Shown here: one piece after another, positions 1-7,984 of the stretch
Numbering within the stretch: the stretch's first letter is position 1
Layout of the letters: the number at the start of each line of letters is the position of its first letter
From: Thermodesulfobacteriota bacterium
GTDB taxonomy: Bacteria; Desulfobacterota; BSN033; UBA1163
DNA: 64,000 nt
Direction: 5' to 3'
Assembly: GCA_026415035.1 (NCBI GenBank)
Contig: JAOAHX010000009.1
Coordinates: forward strand, 36,189-100,188
Program-made: the position numbers and the translations under genes
Notes under the pieces: model-generated
The model's database searches: none
What the model saw: only the letters and a program-made list of their open reading frames with translations
What the model was told of the DNA's origin: nothing

Positions 1-1
1 G

Positions 2-79
2 GTGGTGGTGATCGGTCAGGATACGCACGGGATGGTCACTCCGGGGAGGATCATCGACCTTCTGGGAAACTATCCATAG
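2..79 (+). CDS. C-terminal tail of a NuoE-like [2Fe-2S] subunit (partial)
   Basis: The window opens inside a reading frame that ends at a TAG at 77-79. The visible tail includes VVVIGQDTHGMVTPGRIIDL, which resembles the end of NuoE/HndA 24-kDa subunits, where a VTPE-type segment precedes a short C-terminal helix. It lies 12 bp before a HndB-like gene and a NuoF-like gene, the usual HndA-B-C order, so position supports the call more than sequence does. Only 25 residues are visible, so the cluster ligands cannot be checked. Confidence 0.5.
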   Translation: MVVIGQDTHGMVTPGRIIDLLGNYP

Positions 80-91
80 CAGGGTGAAACG

Positions 92-475
92 ATGCCAAAG
101 ATGACCCTCGAAGACCTGAAACGCATCAAGGAGGAGGTGAGGGCCTCCACCATGTTGAGGGAAGGGGGCTTCCGGGCCAAAATCACGATCCACATGGGGA
201 CCTGCGGGATCGCGGCAGGGGCCCGGAAGGTGATGAGCGCTGCCCTGAAGGCGATTGAAGACCATCAGGTCCGGGACGTGATGGTGACCACTTCGGGATG
301 CGCCGGGCTCTGCAGCCGGGAGCCCATGGCCACCGTGGAGATCCTTGGGAAACCTCCGGTGAAATATTGCGACCTCAACGAGGAAAAGATGAAAGAGATC
401 TTCGCCAGCCATATCCTCAAGGGAGAGGTGGTGGAATCCTATGCCCTGGCCAGAGGAAGCGAAACGACTTATTAA
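92..475 (+). CDS. HndB-like thioredoxin-fold [2Fe-2S] protein
   Basis: 127 aa. Cys residues occur in GTCGIAAGA (around residue 37) and in SGCAGLCSREP (around residue 70), the three-Cys pattern typical of the small HndB subunit of NADP-reducing hydrogenases and related diaphorase complexes. The family folds as a thioredoxin-like [2Fe-2S] domain that passes electrons beside NuoE/NuoF. It sits between the NuoE tail and the NuoF-like gene, all in one direction with short gaps, so it is most likely a subunit of the same cytoplasmic NAD(P)H-oxidising complex. No hydrogenase subunit is visible, so the partner acceptor is unknown. Confidence 0.8.
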   Translation: MPKMTLEDLKRIKEEVRASTMLREGGFRAKITIHMGTCGIAAGARKVMSAALKAIEDHQVRDVMVTTSGCAGLCSREPMATVEILGKPPVKYCDLNEEKMKEIFASHILKGEVVESYALARGSETTY

Positions 476-505
476 CCCGATCTCCGGAGGAGGAAGGCTG
501 AGAAT

Positions 506-2293
506 ATGAAGCCCTATCGAGCCCATCTCATGGTCTGCGCGGGAACGGGGTGCGTCGCCTGCGGCTCCCTGCAGTTGAAGGAGCGGTTTGCGGAGGAACT
601 GGGGAAACGGGGGTTGAGCGAAGAGGTTCAGGTCGTCTTGACCGGTTGCAATGGCTTCTGCGCCGAAGGCCCGATCGCCGTCGTCTATCCCGAGGGGATC
701 TTTTATCGGAAATTAAGCCCCGAGGATGTCCCCCACCTGGTGGAGGAACATTTCCTCAAGGGCAGGCCCGTTCAAAAACTTCTCTATACCGCTCCGGCCG
801 ACAAAGAGAAAGTCCCCCTCATGAAGGACATCCCCTTCTTCCAGCATCAGGTGTTGAGGGCCCTTCGGAATCGGGGGTTGATCGATGCGGAAAATATCGA
901 CGAATATATCGCCAGGGACGGCTATGCGGCCCTCCATAAGGTCCTCACCTCGATGACCCCAGAACAGGTGATCGAGGAGGTCAAGATCTCCGGGCTAAGA
1001 GGCCGAGGGGGGGCTGGCTTCCCCACCGGGAAGAAATGGGAGGAGGGGAGACGCTACACCTCCTTTCCGAAGTATGTGATCTGCAATGGGGACGAAGGCG
1101 ACCCGGGCGCCTTCATGGACCGCTCCATCCTCGAGGCCGATCCCCACGCCGTCCTCGAAGGGATGATCATCTGCGGCTATGCCATCGATTCCCACCAGGG
1201 ATATATCTATGTCCGGGCGGAGTATCCTCTGGCGATCCACAGGCTGACGATCGCCATCGATCAGGCCAGAAATTACGGACTTCTCGGAAAGGACATCTTC
1301 GGAACGGGCTTCGACTTCGACATTGCGATCTATCCCGGGGCTGGGGCCTTCGTCTGTGGGGAGTCGACCGCCCTCATGTACTCCCTGGAGGGGAAGCGCG
1401 GGATGCCCAGGATCAAGCCCCCCCGTTCCACCGAAGCGGGCCTCTGGGGACAGCCCACGGTCCTCAATAACGTGGAGACCTTTGCCAATATCCCCCAGAT
1501 CCTCCTCCACGGGGGGACCTGGTTCGCCTCCCTCGGCACCGCGGGGTCGAAAGGGACGAAGGTCTTCGCCCTGACCGGCGCGGTCCAGAATGTGGGGCTG
1601 ATCGAGGTCCCCATGGGTACGACCCTGAGAAAGATCGTCTTTGACATCGGCGGGGGCATTCCGGACAAACGGGAATTTAAGGCGGTTCAGATCGGGGGGC
1701 CATCCGGGGCCTGTCTGCCCGCCTCCCTCCTCGATACCGAAGTGGACTTCGACTCCCTGGATGAGGCCGGGGCGATGATGGGCTCGGGAGGCCTCGTGGT
1801 GATGAACGACCAGACCTGCATGGTCGACACGGCCCGGTTCTTCACCGACTTTTCGGTGGACGAGTCCTGCGGCAAATGCGTTCCTTGTCGGGTCGGCATG
1901 AAGGTGATGCTCAACATCCTCCACCGGATCACCCACGGTGAGGGAAAGCTGGAGGACATCGAACTGCTCGAAACGCTCGGCCATCATATCAAGGAGACCT
2001 CTCATTGCGGCCTGGGCAAGTCGGCTCCCAACCCGGTCCTCTCGACCATCCGCTACTTCCGGCAGGAGTACGAGGCCCATATCCTCGATAAGCGCTGCCC
2101 GGCTTTGGTCTGCCCCGACTTGATCAAGTTCAGGGTCATTCCAGAGAAGTGTAAGATGTGTGGCCTCTGCTACAAGGCATGCCCGATGGGCGCCATCACC
2201 TGGGAGAAGAAGGCCGTGGCCGTGATCGATCCGGAGAAATGCACTCGATGCCGCTCCTGCATCCAGGCCTGTAAGTTTTGGGCCATCGAATAG
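506..2293 (+). CDS. NuoF/HndC-like NADH-binding flavoprotein with extra ferredoxin domain
   Basis: 595 aa. An N-terminal thioredoxin-like [2Fe-2S] domain has CAGTGCVACGS and GCNGFC. The NuoF core follows with the FMN/NADH motifs RGRGGAGFPTGKKWE and NGDEGDPGAFMDRS, then GAGAFVCGEST and an SLBB region. The [4Fe-4S] motif SCGKCVPCRVG with a distal SHCG is present, and the C-terminus has two ferredoxin motifs (CKMCGLCYKACP and CTRCRSCIQAC). This is the layout of HndC/HydB-type diaphorase subunits, longer than respiratory NuoF (about 430 aa). It should oxidise NAD(P)H and pass electrons to the NuoG-like protein encoded 66 bp downstream. Direction and acceptor are inferred. Confidence 0.9.
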   Translation: MKPYRAHLMVCAGTGCVACGSLQLKERFAEELGKRGLSEEVQVVLTGCNGFCAEGPIAVVYPEGIFYRKLSPEDVPHLVEEHFLKGRPVQKLLYTAPADKEKVPLMKDIPFFQHQVLRALRNRGLIDAENIDEYIARDGYAALHKVLTSMTPEQVIEEVKISGLRGRGGAGFPTGKKWEEGRRYTSFPKYVICNGDEGDPGAFMDRSILEADPHAVLEGMIICGYAIDSHQGYIYVRAEYPLAIHRLTIAIDQARNYGLLGKDIFGTGFDFDIAIYPGAGAFVCGESTALMYSLEGKRGMPRIKPPRSTEAGLWGQPTVLNNVETFANIPQILLHGGTWFASLGTAGSKGTKVFALTGAVQNVGLIEVPMGTTLRKIVFDIGGGIPDKREFKAVQIGGPSGACLPASLLDTEVDFDSLDEAGAMMGSGGLVVMNDQTCMVDTARFFTDFSVDESCGKCVPCRVGMKVMLNILHRITHGEGKLEDIELLETLGHHIKETSHCGLGKSAPNPVLSTIRYFRQEYEAHILDKRCPALVCPDLIKFRVIPEKCKMCGLCYKACPMGAITWEKKAVAVIDPEKCTRCRSCIQACKFWAIE

Positions 2294-2359
2294 CCTTCTC
2301 TCCCAGATGGGGAAGGGATTGGAGCGAGGGAAACGAGGGTTTGATCAGCGACGGAGACT

Positions 2360-4849
2360 ATGGCACACCAAACCATAAAACTGAGAATCGACGGGATTGA
2401 GGTGGAGGTCGAAAAGGGCAAATCGATCCTCGAGGCCGCCCAGGCCGCGGGGATCCGGATCCCCTCCCTCTGCCATGATCGCAGACTCGTCCCCTTCGGT
2501 GCGTGCAGGCTCTGCATGGTCGAAGAAAAGGGGAAACCCGAACTCATTCCCTCCTGTTTTACCCCCGCCAAAAACGGGATGGAGATTTTAACGAATACTC
2601 CAAAAATCATCCAATCCCGAAGGATCCAGCTTCAGTTCATCCTTTTGAACCATCCCATGACCTGCCCCCGTTGCGAAAAGGAGGGAGAGTGCGATCTCCA
2701 AGATCTGGTGTACGAATATGGGGTCGGCGACACCCCCTATCCCTGGGAACCGATCCATTTTCCCGAGGATCGCTCCCCCTTGATCCAGAGACATGGGAAT
2801 AAGTGCATCCTCTGCGGCCGTTGCGTCAGGATCTGCGACGAGGTTCAAGGGGTGGGGGAACTCTCTTTCACGCACAGAGGGATCCGGGCCATCATCGACA
2901 CCGATTTCCACCGGCCCCTGAATTGCGAGTTCTGCGGCCAGTGCCTCGACACCTGTCCGGTGGCCGCGATCACCAGCGATTGCTTCGACACGCAGACCAA
3001 ATTCTGGGAGTTGAAAGAGACGACCACCCCCTGCCCATACTGCAGCGTCGGCTGTCTCCTCATCATCGGCTCGAAAGACGGGGAGATCAAACGCGTCTTC
3101 TCCTCGCCTGAAAAGGGCCCCAACGACGGAAACCTCTGTGTGAGGGGGCGCTTCGGATGGGACGTGGCCGATTCTCCCGAGAGGATCGAGGATCCCCTTC
3201 TCAAGAGGAACGGGGCCTTCGAAAAGGCCTCCTGGGAGGAGGCCCTCCGCTTCGTCGTTCAAAGGCTCGAAGAGGTCAAGTCAAAATACGGACCAGAGAG
3301 CATCGGGGCCATCGTCTCCCCCCGCCTGACCAACGAAGAATACTTCCTCTTCAAAAGGCTTTTCGAGGAGGCGATCGGAACGAAGCAGATTGCCCTGGCG
3401 ACCTCCCCAGGGGACCTCGGGTTGGCAGAGGGGCTGGCCAAGAGCCTCGGGATCGGTGCTTCCACCAACTCCATTCAGGAGATCGGAAAGGCCGATTGCC
3501 TTCTGGTCATCGGGGTCGATCCGGCCCAGACCCATCCCATTGTCAAGAACGAGATCCATCGGGCCATCCGGAAGAACAGGGCCCAGCTCATCGTCCTCGG
3601 CCCCTCGGACATCGGCCTCAGTCGGGCCTCCCGTCTCTCCCCCCTCTCGCCGCCTTCCCTTCTCATCCCTGCGAGGCCGGGCCAAGAACTGGCCTTTCTC
3701 AACGGGATGTCCGCACTGGTCTTGAAGGAGGGACTCGAAGATCGAGGCTTTATCGACCGTCACACCTCAGGGGTTGAAGCGATGAGCAAGGCGCAAGATC
3801 ATTCGCCCCTGTCCGAGGAAGAACGAGCCCTCGTCGAAAAGGCTGCAAGGGCCTTCGCCCGGTCTAAGAGATCGATGATCCTCGTCGGGTCGGGACCGTG
3901 GTCCAGAGGGGAGGCCGAAAAGATCGGCCTCGCCTGTGCCAACCTGGCCCTCCTGACCGGACATGTCGGAAAGGAGGGTTCGGGGATCCTCCTCCTTCTC
4001 GAAAAGTGTAACAGCCAGGGCGCCATCGACATGGGGGTTCCGGGACCCAAGGAGGTGAAGGATCTCCTCCGAGCGGCAGAGGAAGGAAACCTCAAGGCCC
4101 TCTACCTGGTGGGAGCGAATCCGGCCACAAACCAAAAGGCCCTTCAGGGCCTCGAACTGCTCGTGGTGCAGGATCTCTTCCTGACCGAAACCGGGAAGCA
4201 GGCCCATGCCTTCCTGCCCGCCTCTTCCTTCGTTGAAAAGGAGGGCACCTACACCAGCCTCGAGCGCAGGGTCCAGGCCTTACAACCTCTTCGTCCTCCA
4301 AGAGGACGGTCTGAGCGGGATTTCGACATCTTTCTCCAGCTCCTGAGAATGATGGAGTCCCCTCTTCCAGGAGAGACGCCCCAGGCCATCTTCCAAGAGA
4401 TCTCGGCGAGGATCCCCTGGTACCGGGATCTGACCGTGGGCGAACAGTGGCCGAAAGGGACCACCTACCTTTACGGAGAGGGATTCCCTTCGGGCAAGGC
4501 CAACATCCTCCCCGTTGGTTCGGCTCCTCCGCCCCCCCCCATCGAAGACTATCCCTTCTTCCTGATCGAAAGACCGACCCTCTTCCGCAGCGGAGAGCTC
4601 AGCCTCCGGAGCGGACATCTCAAGAAGGTGATGGAACCCCCCGCCCTGAGATTGAATGCCGAAGAGGCTCGGTCCATGAATCTCGAAGAGGGAGAGGTGG
4701 TCGAACTGGTCTCCCAGGCCGGCAAAAAGCTGAGGCTTAAGGTCCGTCTCTCGGCCGATCCCATCCCGGGGGTCATCTTGACTCCTTATCCGTCTCCCAT
4801 GAAGGAAGAAGGCCCGGTCAGGGTGAGGTTGGAGAGGTTGAAGAAGTAA
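2360..4849 (+). CDS. NuoG/FdhA-like Fe-S molybdopterin-fold subunit lacking catalytic Cys/Sec
   Basis: 829 aa. The N-terminal [2Fe-2S] domain has Cys at about 38, 49, 52 and 66, followed by a HPMTCPRCEKEGEC His/Cys [4Fe-4S] site and two ferredoxin motifs (CILCGRCVRIC, CEFCGQCLDTCP). A [4Fe-4S] motif CPYCSVGC then leads into a molybdopterin-oxidoreductase fold up to about 700 and an MDM-type C-terminal domain. Formate dehydrogenases have Cys/Sec-His before an SPTVAGL-like stretch; here the equivalent positions are Ala347-Thr348 (ATSPGDLGLAEG). Formate dehydrogenase chemistry is therefore unlikely, and the protein is better read as a NuoG-like electron conduit or a divergent Mo enzyme. Confidence 0.8.
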   Translation: MAHQTIKLRIDGIEVEVEKGKSILEAAQAAGIRIPSLCHDRRLVPFGACRLCMVEEKGKPELIPSCFTPAKNGMEILTNTPKIIQSRRIQLQFILLNHPMTCPRCEKEGECDLQDLVYEYGVGDTPYPWEPIHFPEDRSPLIQRHGNKCILCGRCVRICDEVQGVGELSFTHRGIRAIIDTDFHRPLNCEFCGQCLDTCPVAAITSDCFDTQTKFWELKETTTPCPYCSVGCLLIIGSKDGEIKRVFSSPEKGPNDGNLCVRGRFGWDVADSPERIEDPLLKRNGAFEKASWEEALRFVVQRLEEVKSKYGPESIGAIVSPRLTNEEYFLFKRLFEEAIGTKQIALATSPGDLGLAEGLAKSLGIGASTNSIQEIGKADCLLVIGVDPAQTHPIVKNEIHRAIRKNRAQLIVLGPSDIGLSRASRLSPLSPPSLLIPARPGQELAFLNGMSALVLKEGLEDRGFIDRHTSGVEAMSKAQDHSPLSEEERALVEKAARAFARSKRSMILVGSGPWSRGEAEKIGLACANLALLTGHVGKEGSGILLLLEKCNSQGAIDMGVPGPKEVKDLLRAAEEGNLKALYLVGANPATNQKALQGLELLVVQDLFLTETGKQAHAFLPASSFVEKEGTYTSLERRVQALQPLRPPRGRSERDFDIFLQLLRMMESPLPGETPQAIFQEISARIPWYRDLTVGEQWPKGTTYLYGEGFPSGKANILPVGSAPPPPPIEDYPFFLIERPTLFRSGELSLRSGHLKKVMEPPALRLNAEEARSMNLEEGEVVELVSQAGKKLRLKVRLSADPIPGVILTPYPSPMKEEGPVRVRLERLKK

Positions 4850-4875
4850 TTCGTCCAACGAAAGGAGGAACGTGA

Positions 4876-5667
4876 ATGAATATCATCGTCTGCATCAAAA
4901 GGGTTCCGGACACGGCCGACGCAGATATCTTCATCGACAAGTCTGGAAAGGATATCGAGAAGAGCGGCCTGGCCTTCGACCTGAACGAATGGGACAGTTA
5001 TGCCATCGAGGAGGCGATCCAGCTGAAGGAGAAGCTGGGCGGAACCGTGACCGTCCTCACCTTGGGGGGGGAGGATTCGAACGAATCGCTGAGAAAGTGT
5101 CTCGCCATGGGCGCGGATGACGCCTTTCGGCTCTATGATCCTGCTTTTGAAGGGGGGGACGGGTTGGCCACGGCCCGAGTCCTTGCAGAGGCGATCCGCC
5201 AGCGACCCTACGATCTCATCCTGACCGGCACCCAGGCGGAGGACGACGGTTACGGCCAGGTGGGGGGGATGATTGCGGAGATGCTTGGCATCCCCCACGT
5301 CTCCATCGTCAACAAGATCGAAGTGCAGGAGAAGAAGATCAAAGCCCATCGGGAACTGGAAGGAGGACTGGAGGAGGTCGTGGAGGTGGACCTCCCAGCC
5401 CTTCTCACCATTCAGACCGGCATCAACGAACCTCGATACGTCTCCATCATGGGCATCCGGAAGGTGGCCAAGAAGGAGATCAAGGTATTCGGGGCCTCCG
5501 ATCTGAACCTGAAGCCTGAGGAAGTGGGGAGACCCGGGTCAGACCTGCAGCTTGAACACATCTTCCTTCCCCCTGTCGGTGAGGGGGCGCAGATCTTAGA
5601 GGGAAAGCCCGAGGAGATCGCCCAGAAGGTCTTCGATATTCTGAAAGAAAAAGGAGGGGTGGCCTGA
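4876..5667 (+). CDS. etfB: Electron transfer flavoprotein beta subunit
   Basis: 263 aa, close to family length. It begins MNIIVCIKRVPDTADADI, the usual EtfB N-terminus, and contains TGTQAEDDGYGQVGG and the family signature LNEPRY-like stretch (INEPRYVSI). The start follows an AAAGGAGG ribosome binding site. Its TGA overlaps the ATG of etfA by one base, implying translational coupling. ETF receives electrons from acyl-CoA dehydrogenases; the dehydrogenase gene follows etfA. Whether this ETF is of the bifurcating type cannot be settled by eye. Confidence 0.95.
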   Translation: MNIIVCIKRVPDTADADIFIDKSGKDIEKSGLAFDLNEWDSYAIEEAIQLKEKLGGTVTVLTLGGEDSNESLRKCLAMGADDAFRLYDPAFEGGDGLATARVLAEAIRQRPYDLILTGTQAEDDGYGQVGGMIAEMLGIPHVSIVNKIEVQEKKIKAHRELEGGLEEVVEVDLPALLTIQTGINEPRYVSIMGIRKVAKKEIKVFGASDLNLKPEEVGRPGSDLQLEHIFLPPVGEGAQILEGKPEEIAQKVFDILKEKGGVA

Positions 5668-6647
5668 TGAAAGAGATCATCGTTGTTGCGGAACATCGAC
5701 GGGGAGAGTTGAGGGATGTGACCTTTGAGATGCTCTCAAAAGGAAGGGAACTGTCGGAAAGCCTCGGCGCCCAGCTCTCGGTCGCCCTCCTAGGAAAGGA
5801 TGTGAGGCCCCTGGCGGAGGCCCTCAAACCGAAGGCCAACCGGGTGCTTCTCGTCGAGGACCCTCGGCTCGAAAGCTACAATTCAGAGACCTATGAGAAG
5901 GTTCTTACCCACCTTCTCACGGAGCGAAGACCGATCTTGACGATGATCGGCCACACCGCCACCGGGATGGACTTTGCCCCGCCCCTGGCCGCCCACCTGA
6001 AACTCCCCCTGGCCACAGACCTCATCGGCATCGAACCCAAAGACGAGACCTTTGCCCTGACCCGGCAGATCTACGGAGGAAAGATCAACGCCGCCGTCTC
6101 GTTTCTCAAGAAATCGCCCTCCTACATCGTCACCCTCCGGGCCGGTGCCTTTCCGGTGGTCGAGAAGCCTCCTCTGGAGGGCGAGATCGTGCCCGTGGCC
6201 TCTCCGCTGACGGATGAGGCGTTGGCCAGACGTTTCATCGAATATGTGGAGAGCGCGGCAGGAGAGGTCGATATCTCCCAGGCCGATATCTTGGTGGCCA
6301 TCGGAAGGGGGATCAAGGATGCCGAGAACATCCCCATGGTCAAAGAGCTGGCCGACTCCATCGGCGGTGTCCTCGCCTGTTCCCGGCCGGTGGTGGACAA
6401 GAAGTGGCTCCCGAAGGGTTGCCAGGTCGGAACCTCCGGCAAGACCGTCAAACCCAAGGTCTACATCGCCCTCGGGATCAGCGGGGCTTTCCAGCACGTG
6501 GCGGGGATGAAAGGCTCGGGGACCATCATCGCCGTCAACAAGGACCCCAAGGCCCCCATCTTCAGCGTCGCCCATTATGGCATCGTGGCGGACCTTTTCA
6601 AGATTCTTCCTGTGATTAAGGAGAAGTTGAAGGAGCTGAAAAAATGA
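5667..6647 (+). CDS. etfA: Electron transfer flavoprotein alpha subunit
   Basis: 326 aa. The C-terminal FAD domain carries the EtfA signature: [12 protein letters not shown], the [11 protein letters not shown] stretch, [37 protein letters not shown] and a late DLFKILP segment. The protein forms the FAD-binding half of ETF with the overlapping etfB. It sits between a NuoEFG-like module and an acyl-CoA dehydrogenase, which suggests electrons move between acyl-CoA and NADH and/or ferredoxin through this cluster. Confidence 0.95.
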   Translation: MKEIIVVAEHRRGELRDVTFEMLSKGRELSESLGAQLSVALLGKDVRPLAEALKPKANRVLLVEDPRLESYNSETYEKVLTHLLTERRPILTMIGHTATGMDFAPPLAAHLKLPLATDLIGIEPKDETFALTRQIYGGKINAAVSFLKKSPSYIVTLRAGAFPVVEKPPLEGEIVPVASPLTDEALARRFIEYVESAAGEVDISQADILVAIGRGIKDAENIPMVKELADSIGGVLACSRPVVDKKWLPKGCQVGTSGKTVKPKVYIALGISGAFQHVAGMKGSGTIIAVNKDPKAPIFSVAHYGIVADLFKILPVIKEKLKELKK

Positions 6648-6672
6648 CCCCGAGCAGAAACGGGAGGAGGCC

Positions 6673-7827
6673 ATGGATTTCGAACTGACCCAGGAGCAGA
6701 AGGATATCCAGAAGGCGGCCCGAGAGTTCATCCAGGGAGAGTACGATAAGGAGAAGATCCTCGAATGGGAGCAGACCCATTCCTTCCCCCGAGAGGTCTG
6801 GAAGAAGGCCTGCAAACTGGGCTTCATCGGCATTCATTTTCCGGAAGAGTATGGAGGGCAAGGTTACGGCATCATGGAGAATATCCTCGTGGTCGAGGAG
6901 TTCTGCCGGAAGGATTCGGGCGTGGGCATTGCCGTGACCTTGGCAGACTTCTCCTCCGAGGTGATCCTCCGTTTCGGCAACGAGGCCCAGAAGAAGAAGT
7001 ATCTCATCCCGGTGGCCCGGGGCGAGATGATCTCAGGGGGCGCCTATACCGAACCCAATCACGGAAGCGACATCACCCTGATGGCCACCACCGCGGTGAA
7101 GCAGGGAGACTGCTTCGTGATCAACGGGACGAAAACCTTCATCACGAACGGGTTGCTCGCCGACTTCTTCGTGGTCCTTTGCCAGACCGATCCCCAGGCC
7201 AAACCGCCCTACCGAGGCCAGTGCACCATCCTCGTGGAGAGGGGGACCAAGGGATTGGAGGCCACCGAGATCATGCCGAAGATGGGGATCCGAATGACCT
7301 CCACGGCGGAGCTCTCCTTCAGCGACGTTCGAGTGCCCTTGACCCACCTGATCGGCGAGGAGAACAGAGGGTTCTACCAGGTCCTCGAATTCTTCGACGA
7401 GAGCCGGATCGAGATCGCAGCCCAGGGGGTGGGAATCGCCCAAGGAGCCTTTGACCGGGCTCTCGAATATGCCAAACAGAGGGAGCAGTTTGGAAGGAAG
7501 ATCGTGGATTTCCAGGTCACCCAGCACAAGCTGGCCGATATGGCGACGAAAGTCGAGGTGGCCAGGCTTCTCACCTACAAGGCGGCCTGGAACTACGATC
7601 AGGGACGGATCGATCCCAAACTGACCTCGATGGCAAAGATGTTTGCCGGAAGAGTGGCTGTGGAGGTGGCCGACGAGGCCATCCAGATCTTCGGCGGCTA
7701 TGGCTACATCACCGAATACGAGGTGGAGCGATTCTATCGCGACGCCAAGATCACCGAGATCTACGAAGGCACCAAGGAGATCCAGAAGAACACGATCGCC
7801 AGTGCCTTAATCGGAAAGATGAAGTGA
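6673..7827 (+). CDS. Acyl-CoA dehydrogenase
   Basis: 384 aa, typical ACAD length. It starts MDFELTQEQKDIQKAAREF after an AGGAGG site. The FAD/substrate signature AYTEPNHGSDI and FVINGTKTFITNG are present, followed by YAKQREQFGRKIVDFQ, the QIFGGYGYITEYEVER segment and the C-terminal IYEGTKEIQ, whose Glu is the catalytic base in SCAD/MCAD-type enzymes. It would oxidise an acyl-CoA to the 2-enoyl-CoA and reduce the neighbouring ETF. Chain-length specificity cannot be read from the sequence. Confidence 0.93.
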   Translation: MDFELTQEQKDIQKAAREFIQGEYDKEKILEWEQTHSFPREVWKKACKLGFIGIHFPEEYGGQGYGIMENILVVEEFCRKDSGVGIAVTLADFSSEVILRFGNEAQKKKYLIPVARGEMISGGAYTEPNHGSDITLMATTAVKQGDCFVINGTKTFITNGLLADFFVVLCQTDPQAKPPYRGQCTILVERGTKGLEATEIMPKMGIRMTSTAELSFSDVRVPLTHLIGEENRGFYQVLEFFDESRIEIAAQGVGIAQGAFDRALEYAKQREQFGRKIVDFQVTQHKLADMATKVEVARLLTYKAAWNYDQGRIDPKLTSMAKMFAGRVAVEVADEAIQIFGGYGYITEYEVERFYRDAKITEIYEGTKEIQKNTIASALIGKMK

Positions 7828-7984
7828 CCTTCAACCCAAATTCCGAAACCCGAAGGAGGGATAAAGAGCAGGGGGATCAGGCAGGCCGGATCCACCCCAA
7901 AGCCCCTCGAGGGGATGGAAAGGCCAGTCGAGATTCCTTTCGAGGTTCGAGATTCGGATTTTGGTTCGATGAGTGGAAAGAGAG
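7828..7984. other. Intergenic spacer carrying a recurrent AT-skewed element
   Basis: This spacer lies between the acyl-CoA dehydrogenase and the first HdrA gene. It holds ttcgagattcggattt at 7946-7961, which recurs identically at 18112-18127. Motifs of the type 'attccgaaacccgaa' near its 5' end have a similar flavour. I see no clear terminator or promoter. A GTG at 7973 is in frame with hdrA, but the ATG at 7985 has the better-placed GGAAAGAG ribosome site. Confidence 0.45.

Noticed and set aside
995..2080. Long open frame on the minus strand opposite the NuoF-like gene
   Set aside because: It is an artefact of GC-rich third positions in the clear NuoF gene; its translation is low-complexity and has no family features.
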